Positions 35,638-43,935 of a stretch of 64,000 nucleotides of DNA are shown here, piece by piece. The notes below the pieces were generated by a model. It was not told where the DNA came from, searched no databases, and saw nothing but the letters and a program-made list of their open reading frames with translations. The number at the start of each line of letters is the position of its first letter. Positions within the stretch are counted from its first letter, which is position 1. A program made the translations under genes and the position numbers. The DNA comes from JAAFHB01 sp963677935 (GTDB taxonomy: Bacteria > Bacteroidota > Bacteroidia > Bacteroidales > Prolixibacteraceae). Location: assembly GCA_963677935.2 (NCBI GenBank), contig CAXXEH010000003.1, positions 558,001-622,000 of the forward strand, read 5' to 3'.

Positions 35638-37722
35638 ATGAAAATGAATAGATTATTAATTCAGAATATTCCCCTTCTGATTCTTGCTGTTTCACAGTTG
35701 TTTCTATCTCAAACGGTATGTGGTATCGAAAAGGGAAATAAAGGTAATTCGACAGCTTCGGAAATGGTACGTGTCCAATCAGCTGATTCAACTGCTGCAG
35801 AAAATTATTACCGGGATCTCTTTGCGGATACCTGGGTTGCATCGGATGCCCTCGGCAGAAAAATGCCTGCTTTTAACGAGGTAGGTCCGGTTAAAACCGG
35901 TAAAAGACGTTTTGTGAGCATATTTTACATCACATGGCATACACAGGATCATTATACGAATTTCAAAGCTCCCTATTCTGCCGATGTTTCTAAAATTTAC
36001 AAGGAAGATCCTACTGCCCGTCTCGATGCAAATCACCCACTTTGGAAAGAGAGCTCATTCCATTGGGGCGAACCCGAAATGGGTTATTTCCTGAGTCAGG
36101 ATGAGTATGTGATCCGTAAGGATATGTCGATGCTTGCTGACGCAGGGGTCGACGTGCTGATTATGGATGTCACCAATGCTGTCAGGTATTGGGATGAGTG
36201 GGAGGTCCTTTTCAAAACCATGCAGAAGATGAAAGCCGAAGGGAATAAGGTGCCTAAATTCTGTTTCTGGGCATTTAATGGACCCGTAGTTACAGTAGTA
36301 CAGGATCTTTATGATAAGATTTACAAAACTAAAAAGTTTACTGATCTTTGGTTTTACTGGGATGGAAAGCCATTGATGCTCTATAATGGCACCCCTAAGT
36401 TTGATGCCAATGGCCAGGATGTCAAACAGCCAAATCCACATTATGATGCTGCTGCAAAAACAGACGTAAATAATCCCCATTATGGAGATCCGGATTATGC
36501 CGAGGAATTTTATAAGGATTATACCAAAGAGGTGAAGAACTTTTTTACCAAGCGCACCATGTGGTGGGGCTACAATGAATGGGCAGGAAAACGTTTTGTG
36601 GGTACCGAAGATAATTGGAGTTTTGGATATGACCTGGGTAATAAAAAAGTGAAGGCGATGAATCCGGATGACCTGGTATCCCGACATAACGGGATAAAGG
36701 AGGAGGCTGCAGTAACTCCGGCGCAACATCCATCAAGCCTTGTTGGGAAGTCATGGCGCCGCGAAACCGATGAGCCTCAGCTCAACCAATACGACCTTCC
36801 TGATTCCGCTTACGTGCCATGGCTGGGAAAAACAGTGAAAAACCCTGAAGGGTACGGCATCTATTTCCAGGACCGGTGGAACGAAGCGCTGAAAAGTGAT
36901 CCTGAGATGCTCTACATCAACGACTGGAATGAATGGACTGCCGGAAAATATCAGCAGAAGGATTTTGCTTTTATGCGCCGTAAGAGCCCTTTCTTTTTTG
37001 TGGATCAGTACAACTCTGAGTTTAACCGTTGCGTCCAACCGATGAAAGATGGTTATACCGATAACTATTATATGCAGATGACTCAGAATATCAGACGATA
37101 CAAAGGGATCAGACCAATTCCTGAACAACAGGGGTTCCAAACCGTAAAAATTGATGGTCAGTTTGCCGATTGGAAAACTGTGACCAATGAATTTCGCGAT
37201 ACCAAAGGGGATGTCCTTCACCGCGACCACAACGGGTATGGCGGATTACATTACAAGAATGAATCGGGAAGAAATGACATCATCACCAGCAAGGTGGCTG
37301 TCGACCAACAGAACATCAGCTTTTATGCAGAAGCTGCCGATAAACTCACCACATGTACCGGCAGCAATTGGATGTTACTTCTGATTGATTCCGACCATAA
37401 TCCCGCGACCGGCTGGTTTGGCTATGATTTTATCATCAATAAAAGTGTGAAAGACGAAAACAACACCACCTTAATGCGTTATGATGGCTCACATCCCGAA
37501 AAACCATGGGTTAGAGTCACTGATTTGAAGTTCTATTATAACGGGACTGAACTGGAGGTGAAAGTGCCACGAAAATTTCTTGGGCTCACGGGCGACAAAT
37601 TTACATTCGACTTTAAATGGAGCGATAATGCTTCTGACCTGAAAGATCCTATCTCGTTATGCACTGATGGTGACACGGCGCCAAACCGACGATTCAACTA
37701 CCGGTATATCTGGAAAAAATAA
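35638..37722 (+). CDS. GH71/99-like (DUF5010-type) enzyme, long variant
   Basis: The 694 residues include a Sec signal (LLILAVSQLFLSQTVCG), barrel and CBM-like domain (about 499-693). Motifs are FYITWHTQDHY, LADAGVDVLIMDVTNAVRYW, LYINDWNEWTAGKY (Glu432) and FDFKWSDNASDLKDP. The middle of the barrel has a loop region of about 80 residues absent from the other paralogues (around residues 255-395). That loop lacks the FTFRPGQPDYV block and carries instead YTKEVKNFFTKRTMWWGYNE, so its active-site cleft is probably reshaped. No copy of the CPSW-type module is present. It likely acts on a different linkage of the same glycan. Confidence 0.84.
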   Translation: MKMNRLLIQNIPLLILAVSQLFLSQTVCGIEKGNKGNSTASEMVRVQSADSTAAENYYRDLFADTWVASDALGRKMPAFNEVGPVKTGKRRFVSIFYITWHTQDHYTNFKAPYSADVSKIYKEDPTARLDANHPLWKESSFHWGEPEMGYFLSQDEYVIRKDMSMLADAGVDVLIMDVTNAVRYWDEWEVLFKTMQKMKAEGNKVPKFCFWAFNGPVVTVVQDLYDKIYKTKKFTDLWFYWDGKPLMLYNGTPKFDANGQDVKQPNPHYDAAAKTDVNNPHYGDPDYAEEFYKDYTKEVKNFFTKRTMWWGYNEWAGKRFVGTEDNWSFGYDLGNKKVKAMNPDDLVSRHNGIKEEAAVTPAQHPSSLVGKSWRRETDEPQLNQYDLPDSAYVPWLGKTVKNPEGYGIYFQDRWNEALKSDPEMLYINDWNEWTAGKYQQKDFAFMRRKSPFFFVDQYNSEFNRCVQPMKDGYTDNYYMQMTQNIRRYKGIRPIPEQQGFQTVKIDGQFADWKTVTNEFRDTKGDVLHRDHNGYGGLHYKNESGRNDIITSKVAVDQQNISFYAEAADKLTTCTGSNWMLLLIDSDHNPATGWFGYDFIINKSVKDENNTTLMRYDGSHPEKPWVRVTDLKFYYNGTELEVKVPRKFLGLTGDKFTFDFKWSDNASDLKDPISLCTDGDTAPNRRFNYRYIWKK

Positions 37723-37766
37723 ATCAACACTATAACAGGTAAGCATTATCTCTTTCGCAAAAAATA

Positions 37767-39512
37767 ATGTCAATGAAACGACAACTGATCTTCTTCTTTT
37801 TTGTCCTCTTTTATTATACTTCAGAAGGACAGTCACTTGCAGGAACCGATGACCTTGGAAGAACGCTCCCCCTGAACAACAGCGTTGGAAATCTAAAAGC
37901 CAACAGGCAGGTGGCCATCTTTTATTTTTTATGGCAGGGAGATCAAACCGCTGAAAATTACTGGGATCTTAGCGAGATTGTGGCTAATCATCCCGAGGTA
38001 CTCGAAGATTACGATAATAAGTTTTGGGGCACGCCAGTTTATCAACCCGGAGGCAGGGTAGGGATGTATTTCTGGGGTAAACCGATTTATGGCTATTACC
38101 GTGGAGACGATTACTGGGTACACCTGAGGAGCATCCAGCTGCTGACCGATGCCAATGTTGATCTTCTTGTGATTGATGCCACCAATACACTTGTTTATCC
38201 GAAACAGGCCAATGAACTAATGAAGGCAATGGATGCAGTGAGGGCGCAGGGAAAAAAACCTCCGCGTATTGTTTTCTATACCAATACCTCCCCGGCAGTT
38301 TCGTTTCAGCGGGTCTATGACAATTTTTACAAACCTGGCGCCCCTTATTATCACCCCGATTGCTGGTTTTACCTCGATGGAAAACCTTTGATCATTGGAA
38401 TTTCGAAGGTGGCAGCAGGACAGGATTACCAATCATTTTTCACGTTCCGCGAGTCCCAATGGCCCAATGAGCCTCATAAAGTGAATGGGTGGCCCTGGAT
38501 CGAATTTACCCGTCCTCAATATGTCTATAAGAATGAAAAGGGTGAAAGGGAAATTGTGAATGTCTCTGTCTGTCAGCACCCCAATCCAACGGTTGGGATG
38601 GGTGGTTCTGCCTTTTATGGAAATATGGAAAACTGGGGCCGTAGCTATCGAAATGGTTCTCACGGTAATCCTGCAACAGATATCGCCTATGGCTACAATT
38701 TTCAGGAACAATGGGATTTTGCCCTGAAACAGGAAGTTCCGTTCATTTACATCACCGGATGGAACGAATGGGTAGCCGGACGGTGGGACAGCAAGGATGG
38801 TAATCCGGAGCATTCCTGGTTTTGTGATCAGGCTTCTCCTGAATACAGCCGCGATGCAGAACCAACACTCACCGCAGGTTTAAAAGATAATTACTATATG
38901 CAGATGGTTGGAAATATCCGCAAATACAAAGGGATGGAACCCAATCCACCTGCCGGACCCGAAAAATCAATTCAAAAATTGGATGACTGGAATGATGTAT
39001 CACCCGTTTATACCGACTATACAGGCGATACTCAGCCACGAAACCACCCCAGTGCAGTTTCAAAACCTGCGATTACTTATACGAATACGACTGGTCGGAA
39101 TGATTTTCATCTGTTAAAAGTGGCGCGCGATCGTAAAAATATCTGGTTCTATGCTGAAACGACCGGAACTATTACCGAAAATTCAGGGAGTAACTGGATG
39201 CGGCTGCTTCTCGATATGGACAGAAATGCAAAAACGGGGTGGCATGGATACGACTACCAGGTAATCGGCGGTAATAAACTTCAAAAATATGTCAATGGAA
39301 AATGGATTGATATTCAAAATGTTAATTATACGGTTGCAGGAAATAAACTGATGATCACTATTCCCTTAAAGCAACTTAACGGAGCAGGTCACAAGCTCGA
39401 TTTTGAATTTAAATGGTCCGATAACATGCAAAATGAAAATGATCCGCTCGACTGGTATCTCAATGGTGATGTTGCCCCCGGAGGACGTTATAATTATATC
39501 TACTTTCAATAA
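37767..39512 (+). CDS. GH71/99-like (DUF5010-type) enzyme, short variant
   Basis: The 581 residues have a Sec signal (LIFFFFVLFYYTSEGQ), barrel (about 25-390) and CBM9/DOMON-like domain (about 398-580). Motifs are GTDDLGRTLPLNNSVG, FYFLWQGDQ, LLTDANVDLLVIDATNT, SFFTFRESQWPNEP, YGYNFQEQWDF and ITGWNEWVAGRW (Glu334). It is more diverged from the 7565/30493 pair but keeps the domain order. No insert and no T9SS tail. An ATG six bases in (37773) is an equally good start. Confidence 0.86.
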   Translation: MSMKRQLIFFFFVLFYYTSEGQSLAGTDDLGRTLPLNNSVGNLKANRQVAIFYFLWQGDQTAENYWDLSEIVANHPEVLEDYDNKFWGTPVYQPGGRVGMYFWGKPIYGYYRGDDYWVHLRSIQLLTDANVDLLVIDATNTLVYPKQANELMKAMDAVRAQGKKPPRIVFYTNTSPAVSFQRVYDNFYKPGAPYYHPDCWFYLDGKPLIIGISKVAAGQDYQSFFTFRESQWPNEPHKVNGWPWIEFTRPQYVYKNEKGEREIVNVSVCQHPNPTVGMGGSAFYGNMENWGRSYRNGSHGNPATDIAYGYNFQEQWDFALKQEVPFIYITGWNEWVAGRWDSKDGNPEHSWFCDQASPEYSRDAEPTLTAGLKDNYYMQMVGNIRKYKGMEPNPPAGPEKSIQKLDDWNDVSPVYTDYTGDTQPRNHPSAVSKPAITYTNTTGRNDFHLLKVARDRKNIWFYAETTGTITENSGSNWMRLLLDMDRNAKTGWHGYDYQVIGGNKLQKYVNGKWIDIQNVNYTVAGNKLMITIPLKQLNGAGHKLDFEFKWSDNMQNENDPLDWYLNGDVAPGGRYNYIYFQ

Positions 39513-39523
39513 ATCTAATAAGA

Positions 39524-41290
39524 ATGAAAATTTTAAACCGAAAATTATTGGGAATCTTGCTTTTGTGGGTTACAGGAACATCATTTGCCCAACTCCCGCC
39601 GATATTCGTAAGAGACGGAATCAGCGGACGATCAACCGCTTTGACGCGCACGTTCCTTTCCCCGACCCGCATCGTCTCGATCTACAATAATCTCTCCGGC
39701 AAACAGGTGATGAATGCAGAGAATATCCTGAAACCTGGTATTGGTCAGGCGGACCTTAATCAGGGTATCTACCTGACCATGATAAGTGATGCTGCATCAA
39801 AACCTGGTATTATTCTTGATTTTGGAAGAGAAATCCAGGGGGGGATTGAGTTGGTAACAACCATTAGTAATAATAACCCCGCTGCAAAGGTCCGTATTCG
39901 GCTGGGTGAATCGGTGAGCGAAACCATGAGCAATGTTTCAAAGGATGGGGCAACCAACGACCATGCGATGCGTGATTTTGTGGTGGAATTGCCCTGGCTT
40001 GGACGTCTCGAGATTGGCAATTCAGGCTTTAGGTTTGCCAATATTCAATTGGTTGATCCTAATAGTAAACTGGAGCTTAAAGAGGTGAGCGCCATATTTA
40101 CCTACCGTAATATCCCTTACCTGGGTTCATTCAGTTGTAATGATGAACGGCTTAATAAGATCTGGATGACTGGTGCTTATACCGTTCATCTGAATATGCA
40201 GGATTACTTGTGGGACGGTATTAAACGCGACAGGCTGGTTTGGATCGGCGATATGCACCCCGAGGTGATGACCATCAATTCGGTGTTTGGTAACAACGAA
40301 ATTGTTCCGAAAAGTCTTGATCATGTACGCGATATAACGGACCTTCCCAACTGGATGAATGGCATCAGCTCTTATTCGATGTGGTGGATTCTGATTCATC
40401 GTGATTGGTATCATTATCAGGGAAATCTGGAATACCTCAAACAACAGAAGGTTTACCTCCGGGCATTGCTGCGGCAACTCTCCACGAAAATTGATCCGGA
40501 CGGAAAAGAAATCCTTGATGGCTCACGTTTCCTTGACTGGCCCTCGAATGATAATAAACCTGCTATCCATGCCGGTTTGCAATCGTTAATGGTCATGACT
40601 TTTCAGGCAGGAATCGAACTTTGCTCGATTTTAGGTGATCCTGAGACAGCAAAATTATGCAGCGTCAGTGTAGAGAAACTCAAAAAGCATGTTCCCGGGA
40701 TGGCCGGATCAAAACAGGCTGCAGCGCTTCTTTCCCTGGCCGGATTGGTAACGCCGGGAAATGCCAATACTGAAATCCTGGCACGTGACGAAACACATAA
40801 AATGTCAACTTTTTACGGCTATTATATGCTCCGGGCCAGGGCAAAAGCGGGTGATTATCAGGGCGCCATCGACAATATCCGGCAGTATTGGGGCGGAATG
40901 CTCGATCTTGGCGCAACCACATTCTGGGAAGATTTTGATATCGACTGGTTAAAAAACGGCGCCAGGATTGACGAACTTGTTCCCGAAGGAAAAACTGACG
41001 TTCATTTAACTTACGGTGGGTATTGCTATAAAAGTTTGCGCCACAGCTTTTGTCATGGCTGGGCATCTGGTCCAACTTCATGGCTGTCCGAAAATGTCCT
41101 CGGTGTTAAGGTGGTGGAACCGGGATGTAAAGTGCTCAGCATTGAGCCCCATCTGGGCGATTTGCTTTGGGTGAAAGGGACCTTTCCAACTCCGTTTGGA
41201 GTAGTGAAAATTGAACACAAAAAATTGGCCGATGGAACGGTAAAAACTGCCGTTGACGCCCCTAAAGGAGTTAAGATATTGACAAGATGA
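39524..41290 (+). CDS. Compact GH78-like six-hairpin enzyme (variant acid motif), second copy
   Basis: The 588 residues include a signal peptide (LLGILLLWVTGTSFAQ). The core is the six-hairpin rhamnosidase-like barrel with YLWDGIKRDRLVWIGD (Asp231, Asp236) replacing the GH78 DCPxRE motif, GGMLDLGATTFWEDF (Glu469) at the base position and CHGWASGPTSWL near the end. It is related to, but well diverged from, the enzyme at 23455. At 588 residues it is close to the minimum for this fold, missing most N-terminal accessory domains. It follows the DUF5010-like gene by 11 bases. Confidence 0.83.
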   Translation: MKILNRKLLGILLLWVTGTSFAQLPPIFVRDGISGRSTALTRTFLSPTRIVSIYNNLSGKQVMNAENILKPGIGQADLNQGIYLTMISDAASKPGIILDFGREIQGGIELVTTISNNNPAAKVRIRLGESVSETMSNVSKDGATNDHAMRDFVVELPWLGRLEIGNSGFRFANIQLVDPNSKLELKEVSAIFTYRNIPYLGSFSCNDERLNKIWMTGAYTVHLNMQDYLWDGIKRDRLVWIGDMHPEVMTINSVFGNNEIVPKSLDHVRDITDLPNWMNGISSYSMWWILIHRDWYHYQGNLEYLKQQKVYLRALLRQLSTKIDPDGKEILDGSRFLDWPSNDNKPAIHAGLQSLMVMTFQAGIELCSILGDPETAKLCSVSVEKLKKHVPGMAGSKQAAALLSLAGLVTPGNANTEILARDETHKMSTFYGYYMLRARAKAGDYQGAIDNIRQYWGGMLDLGATTFWEDFDIDWLKNGARIDELVPEGKTDVHLTYGGYCYKSLRHSFCHGWASGPTSWLSENVLGVKVVEPGCKVLSIEPHLGDLLWVKGTFPTPFGVVKIEHKKLADGTVKTAVDAPKGVKILTR

Positions 41291-41294
41291 TGAA

Positions 41295-41774
41295 ATGAAT
41301 ATTTTAAGACTAAATCGGTTTTTTCAAATGGAATCTGTTGACCCGGATGCTGTGGAAACCATCCGTTTGAAGTATGCTGAAATATTGAATTCGTTTGATT
41401 TTGGGACAAGGCTTGAACCTGGAGGAATTTATTTTAAGAGGAAACTCAGTTCTAAAAGTGCATCCAGGAGCAGAGTGGAACCATGGAAAGTATTTCAGGA
41501 AGGTGATGTATCCATTTTTGTAAAAGATAATAAATTGAATATCAATTGGTCCGTGAAGCTGGATATGCTGTATTTTCTTTCGTGTCTGATAGGTATTGCT
41601 TTTGGATTTACGGTTAGTCTGTATTTCGATTTTACATTGCTTCTGTCAATTATTTCAGGATTAGCCGGAGCAATAGTTCTGGTCGTCATTGGCGTAATTG
41701 CTGTCATGGTTAAGATCGATGAAGTAAATGAAGCTTATCTGGAAGGGTTATTAAAAAGTAAGCAATCCACATGA
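41295..41774 (+). CDS. Small two-helix membrane protein of unknown function
   Basis: The 159 residues have no signal peptide. Residues 1-90 are soluble and mixed in character, with a basic stretch KRKLSSKSASRSRVEPWK. Two transmembrane helices follow (about 92-113 and 116-138) and then a short acidic tail (IDEVNEAYLEGLLK). Its start lies four bases after the previous stop, so it is translated with the operon, yet it is the only inner-membrane-type protein among the enzymes. About 250 bases of AT-rich sequence separate it from the GH43-type gene, which may therefore start a new transcript. I do not recognise the family. Confidence 0.65.
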   Translation: MNILRLNRFFQMESVDPDAVETIRLKYAEILNSFDFGTRLEPGGIYFKRKLSSKSASRSRVEPWKVFQEGDVSIFVKDNKLNINWSVKLDMLYFLSCLIGIAFGFTVSLYFDFTLLLSIISGLAGAIVLVVIGVIAVMVKIDEVNEAYLEGLLKSKQST

Positions 41775-42026
41775 TGCGATTATTTATTTTTAACCTGGTT
41801 GGGATACTCCTGAAGAGTTTTTAAAAATGAATAAGCATGATTTTATGAATCGAATATTGAGCCTGCTTAGATTTTATTGCCACTAAGGCGCTAATTGTCA
41901 ATTCGTCAGATGACGGACGTCAAGAGTATATTGCTGGAATTTTCCCGATATGTCTGATAAAAAAGAACTCCTGATTCTTTTTATCGTTTATTTTTTTTCG
42001 AAACTTTGTGTTTTTAATCGTTGTTT

Positions 42027-43355
42027 ATGAGAAATATACTCTGTTTTCTACTAGTATTGATTTGCCTGTTTCATGGAAGCTTGCCTGCCCAAAATCCGAT
42101 TTGTCCCTCAGGGGTATATATTGCCGATCCTACAGCCCGCGTCTGGGCAGATGGGAAATTATATGTTTACGGATCGCGCGATGAAGTTCCGAACCGTTAT
42201 TGCTCATGGCGATATGATGTTTTGTCTTCAATGGATTTACAATCCTGGCAGTTAACTCCAAATAGTTTTGTCTCAAAAGGGAAGGGCGATGCCATTTCTT
42301 ACAGCGATGATCTGCTCTATGCTCCAGATTGCATGTATAAGGATGGCAAATATTATCTCTACTATTGCCTCGCCAACAATACCCAAACCGAAGGTGTTGC
42401 AGTGTCGGATGGTCCGGCAGGACCATTCCATAACGGTCAGAACATCAATCTGGGCGAGCACCGTCAGATCGATCCCGCTGTATTTGTGGATGACGATGGC
42501 CAGGGTTATTATATCTGGGGGCAGTTCAGCGCCAAGATGGCCAAACTGAAACCCAACATGACTGAAGTTGACCTATCGACGGTCAAAAACAATGTCATCA
42601 CCGAAAAGGAACACTTCTTTCACGAAGGGGTCTATATGGTTAAGCGAAAAGGGATCTATTACCTTGTTTATGCCCACATGGGACGCGGCGGAATGCCAAC
42701 CTGTATTGGCTATTCAATGTCTGCATCACCCATGGGCCCTTACAAATATGGTGGTGTCATTGTCGACAACGATCATTGTGATCCGGGAAACTGGAACAAT
42801 CATGGTTCGCTCGTCGAATTCAAAAATCAGTGGTATGTTTTTTATCACCGGGCAACCCACGCATGCAACACCATGCGGAAAGCTTGTGTCGAACCGATCA
42901 CTTTTAATGAGAATGGTACAATTAATGAAACTGAGATGACCTCACAGGGGGCAGGAAAGCCTCTCAATCCTTCAGCGGAGATTCAGGCTGAACGTACATG
43001 CCTGATGTATGGAAATGTCCGGATTCAGGCATTTACCTCCAACGAGGAGGAGTTAGGTAAGATTCAGAATGGCGATAAAGCGGCCTATAAATATCTCAAC
43101 TTTACCGAAAGTATGAAGCGGTTTACAGTCAGGGTGGCTCCGGGGGCTAAACCTGGCAAGATCGACATTGCTCTCGACAACATTTGGGGACCTTCGATAG
43201 GTAAAATTGACGTACCCGGTAGTGGCGATTTAAAATCATGGCAAACCATCAGCTGCAAAATTTCACCCGTTTCAGGTACGAGGGCTGTCTGGCTGCGGTT
43301 TACTGGTGAAGGTGACGATATCTTCCATGTGGATAGTTTTCACTTCGAAAAGTAA
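42027..43355 (+). CDS. GH43-type beta-propeller glycosidase with CBM6-like domain
   Basis: The protein has about 442 residues from the ATG at 42027 (an in-frame TTG lies at 42021), with a Sec signal (ILCFLLVLICLFHGSLPAQ). The three GH43 acids are visible: Asp34 in GVYIADPTARV (base), Asp149 in RQIDPAVFVDDDG (pKa modulator) and Glu200 in FHEGVYMVK (acid). Residues about 315-442 form a CBM6-like beta-sandwich (AERTCLMYGNVRIQ, WLRFTGEGDDIFHVDSFHF). GH43 enzymes act on alpha-L-arabinofuranosides, beta-xylosides or galactosides; the subfamily cannot be told by eye. The stop codon overlaps the start of the next short ORF as TAATG. Confidence 0.9.
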   Translation: MRNILCFLLVLICLFHGSLPAQNPICPSGVYIADPTARVWADGKLYVYGSRDEVPNRYCSWRYDVLSSMDLQSWQLTPNSFVSKGKGDAISYSDDLLYAPDCMYKDGKYYLYYCLANNTQTEGVAVSDGPAGPFHNGQNINLGEHRQIDPAVFVDDDGQGYYIWGQFSAKMAKLKPNMTEVDLSTVKNNVITEKEHFFHEGVYMVKRKGIYYLVYAHMGRGGMPTCIGYSMSASPMGPYKYGGVIVDNDHCDPGNWNNHGSLVEFKNQWYVFYHRATHACNTMRKACVEPITFNENGTINETEMTSQGAGKPLNPSAEIQAERTCLMYGNVRIQAFTSNEEELGKIQNGDKAAYKYLNFTESMKRFTVRVAPGAKPGKIDIALDNIWGPSIGKIDVPGSGDLKSWQTISCKISPVSGTRAVWLRFTGEGDDIFHVDSFHFEK

Positions 43356-43600
43356 TGAATATCACTCCCTTTGATTTTGCCTCATTTGACGGACCTGAAC
43401 ATTCAATCGAATCTCATTTAAAAGAGAATGAGTTGGTTGGTTTCTCGTGGTCGATGCTCGATTTTGATGGCAAAACCTCTGAAGAGCAAAATCCGGTTCA
43501 TCAGTACAATCGGGCAGGCGCCTGGACAGTTATCCTGACGGTCGAAGGTCCGGCAGGCAAATCGGCTCGGTCAAAAGTCTGGGATATCGTAACGCAATAA
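43355..43600 (+). CDS. Detached PKD-like domain fragment
   Basis: The 81 residues match a PKD (polycystic-kidney-type beta-sandwich) domain: LVGFSWSMLDFDGKTSEEQ, NPVHQYNRAGAWTVILTV and GPAGKSARSKVW. There is no signal peptide and nothing else in the ORF. Its ATG overlaps the GH43 stop codon by one base, so it could be translated by coupling but would stay in the cytoplasm, where a PKD domain has no known role. Most likely it is the remnant of a C-terminal domain of a larger exported enzyme after deletion or frameshift. Confidence 0.5.
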   Translation: MNITPFDFASFDGPEHSIESHLKENELVGFSWSMLDFDGKTSEEQNPVHQYNRAGAWTVILTVEGPAGKSARSKVWDIVTQ

Positions 43601-43935
43601 TTTTTTTTAATTACAATATTTAATATAAAGATAGTTTTAAGCTCTCGATTCTTGTTTTTTGATTTTAATTCTGTATTCAATATATTTCGGGGAAATGGCA
43701 AATAGTATTAAAAGATTCTTCGCTAAACTTCGTTTCGCTCAGAATGACAATTATTTAGATAATATGGGTCAGGGGGTTGGAAGTGGCTCCACCACTTCCA
43801 ACCCCCTGACCCTCACCTATGGCATAACTCTTTGTCATTCTGAGCGTAGCGAAGAATCTTTGATTTTTTTAAGCCCAATATTTTTCAACATTATCTTAAA
43901 GTGAATCCAATGCATATTAAACGTACAATGATTTA
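43601..43935. repeat. Nested palindromic (REP/MITE-like) repeat in a gene-free gap
   Basis: This 335-base gap has no gene. It holds a perfect inner palindrome with 21-base arms at 43766-43786 and 43792-43812 (core AGGGGGTTGGAAGTGG) and a 5-base loop. An outer inverted repeat surrounds it: 43713-43749 and 43833-43859, the right arm reading GTCATTCTGAGCG then TAGCGAAGAATCT. The left outer arm carries about ten extra bases in its middle. The outer sequence is of a type I recall as a common dispersed repeat in Bacteroidota genomes. It may be a non-autonomous element, and it also would fold as a very strong terminator. Confidence 0.75.

Noticed and set aside
36055..36729. 224-residue open frame on the minus strand
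   Set aside because: It is a shadow of the DUF5010-like gene at 35638. The protein is low-complexity Ile/His-rich without family features.
41959..41985. AAAAAGAA / TTCTTTTT hairpin before the GH43-type gene
   Set aside because: The stem is short and almost all A-T, so it is too weak to call a terminator.
42021..42026. TTG as start codon of the GH43-type gene
   Set aside because: An ATG two codons later gives the normal MRN signal-peptide start; a rare TTG start is unnecessary.
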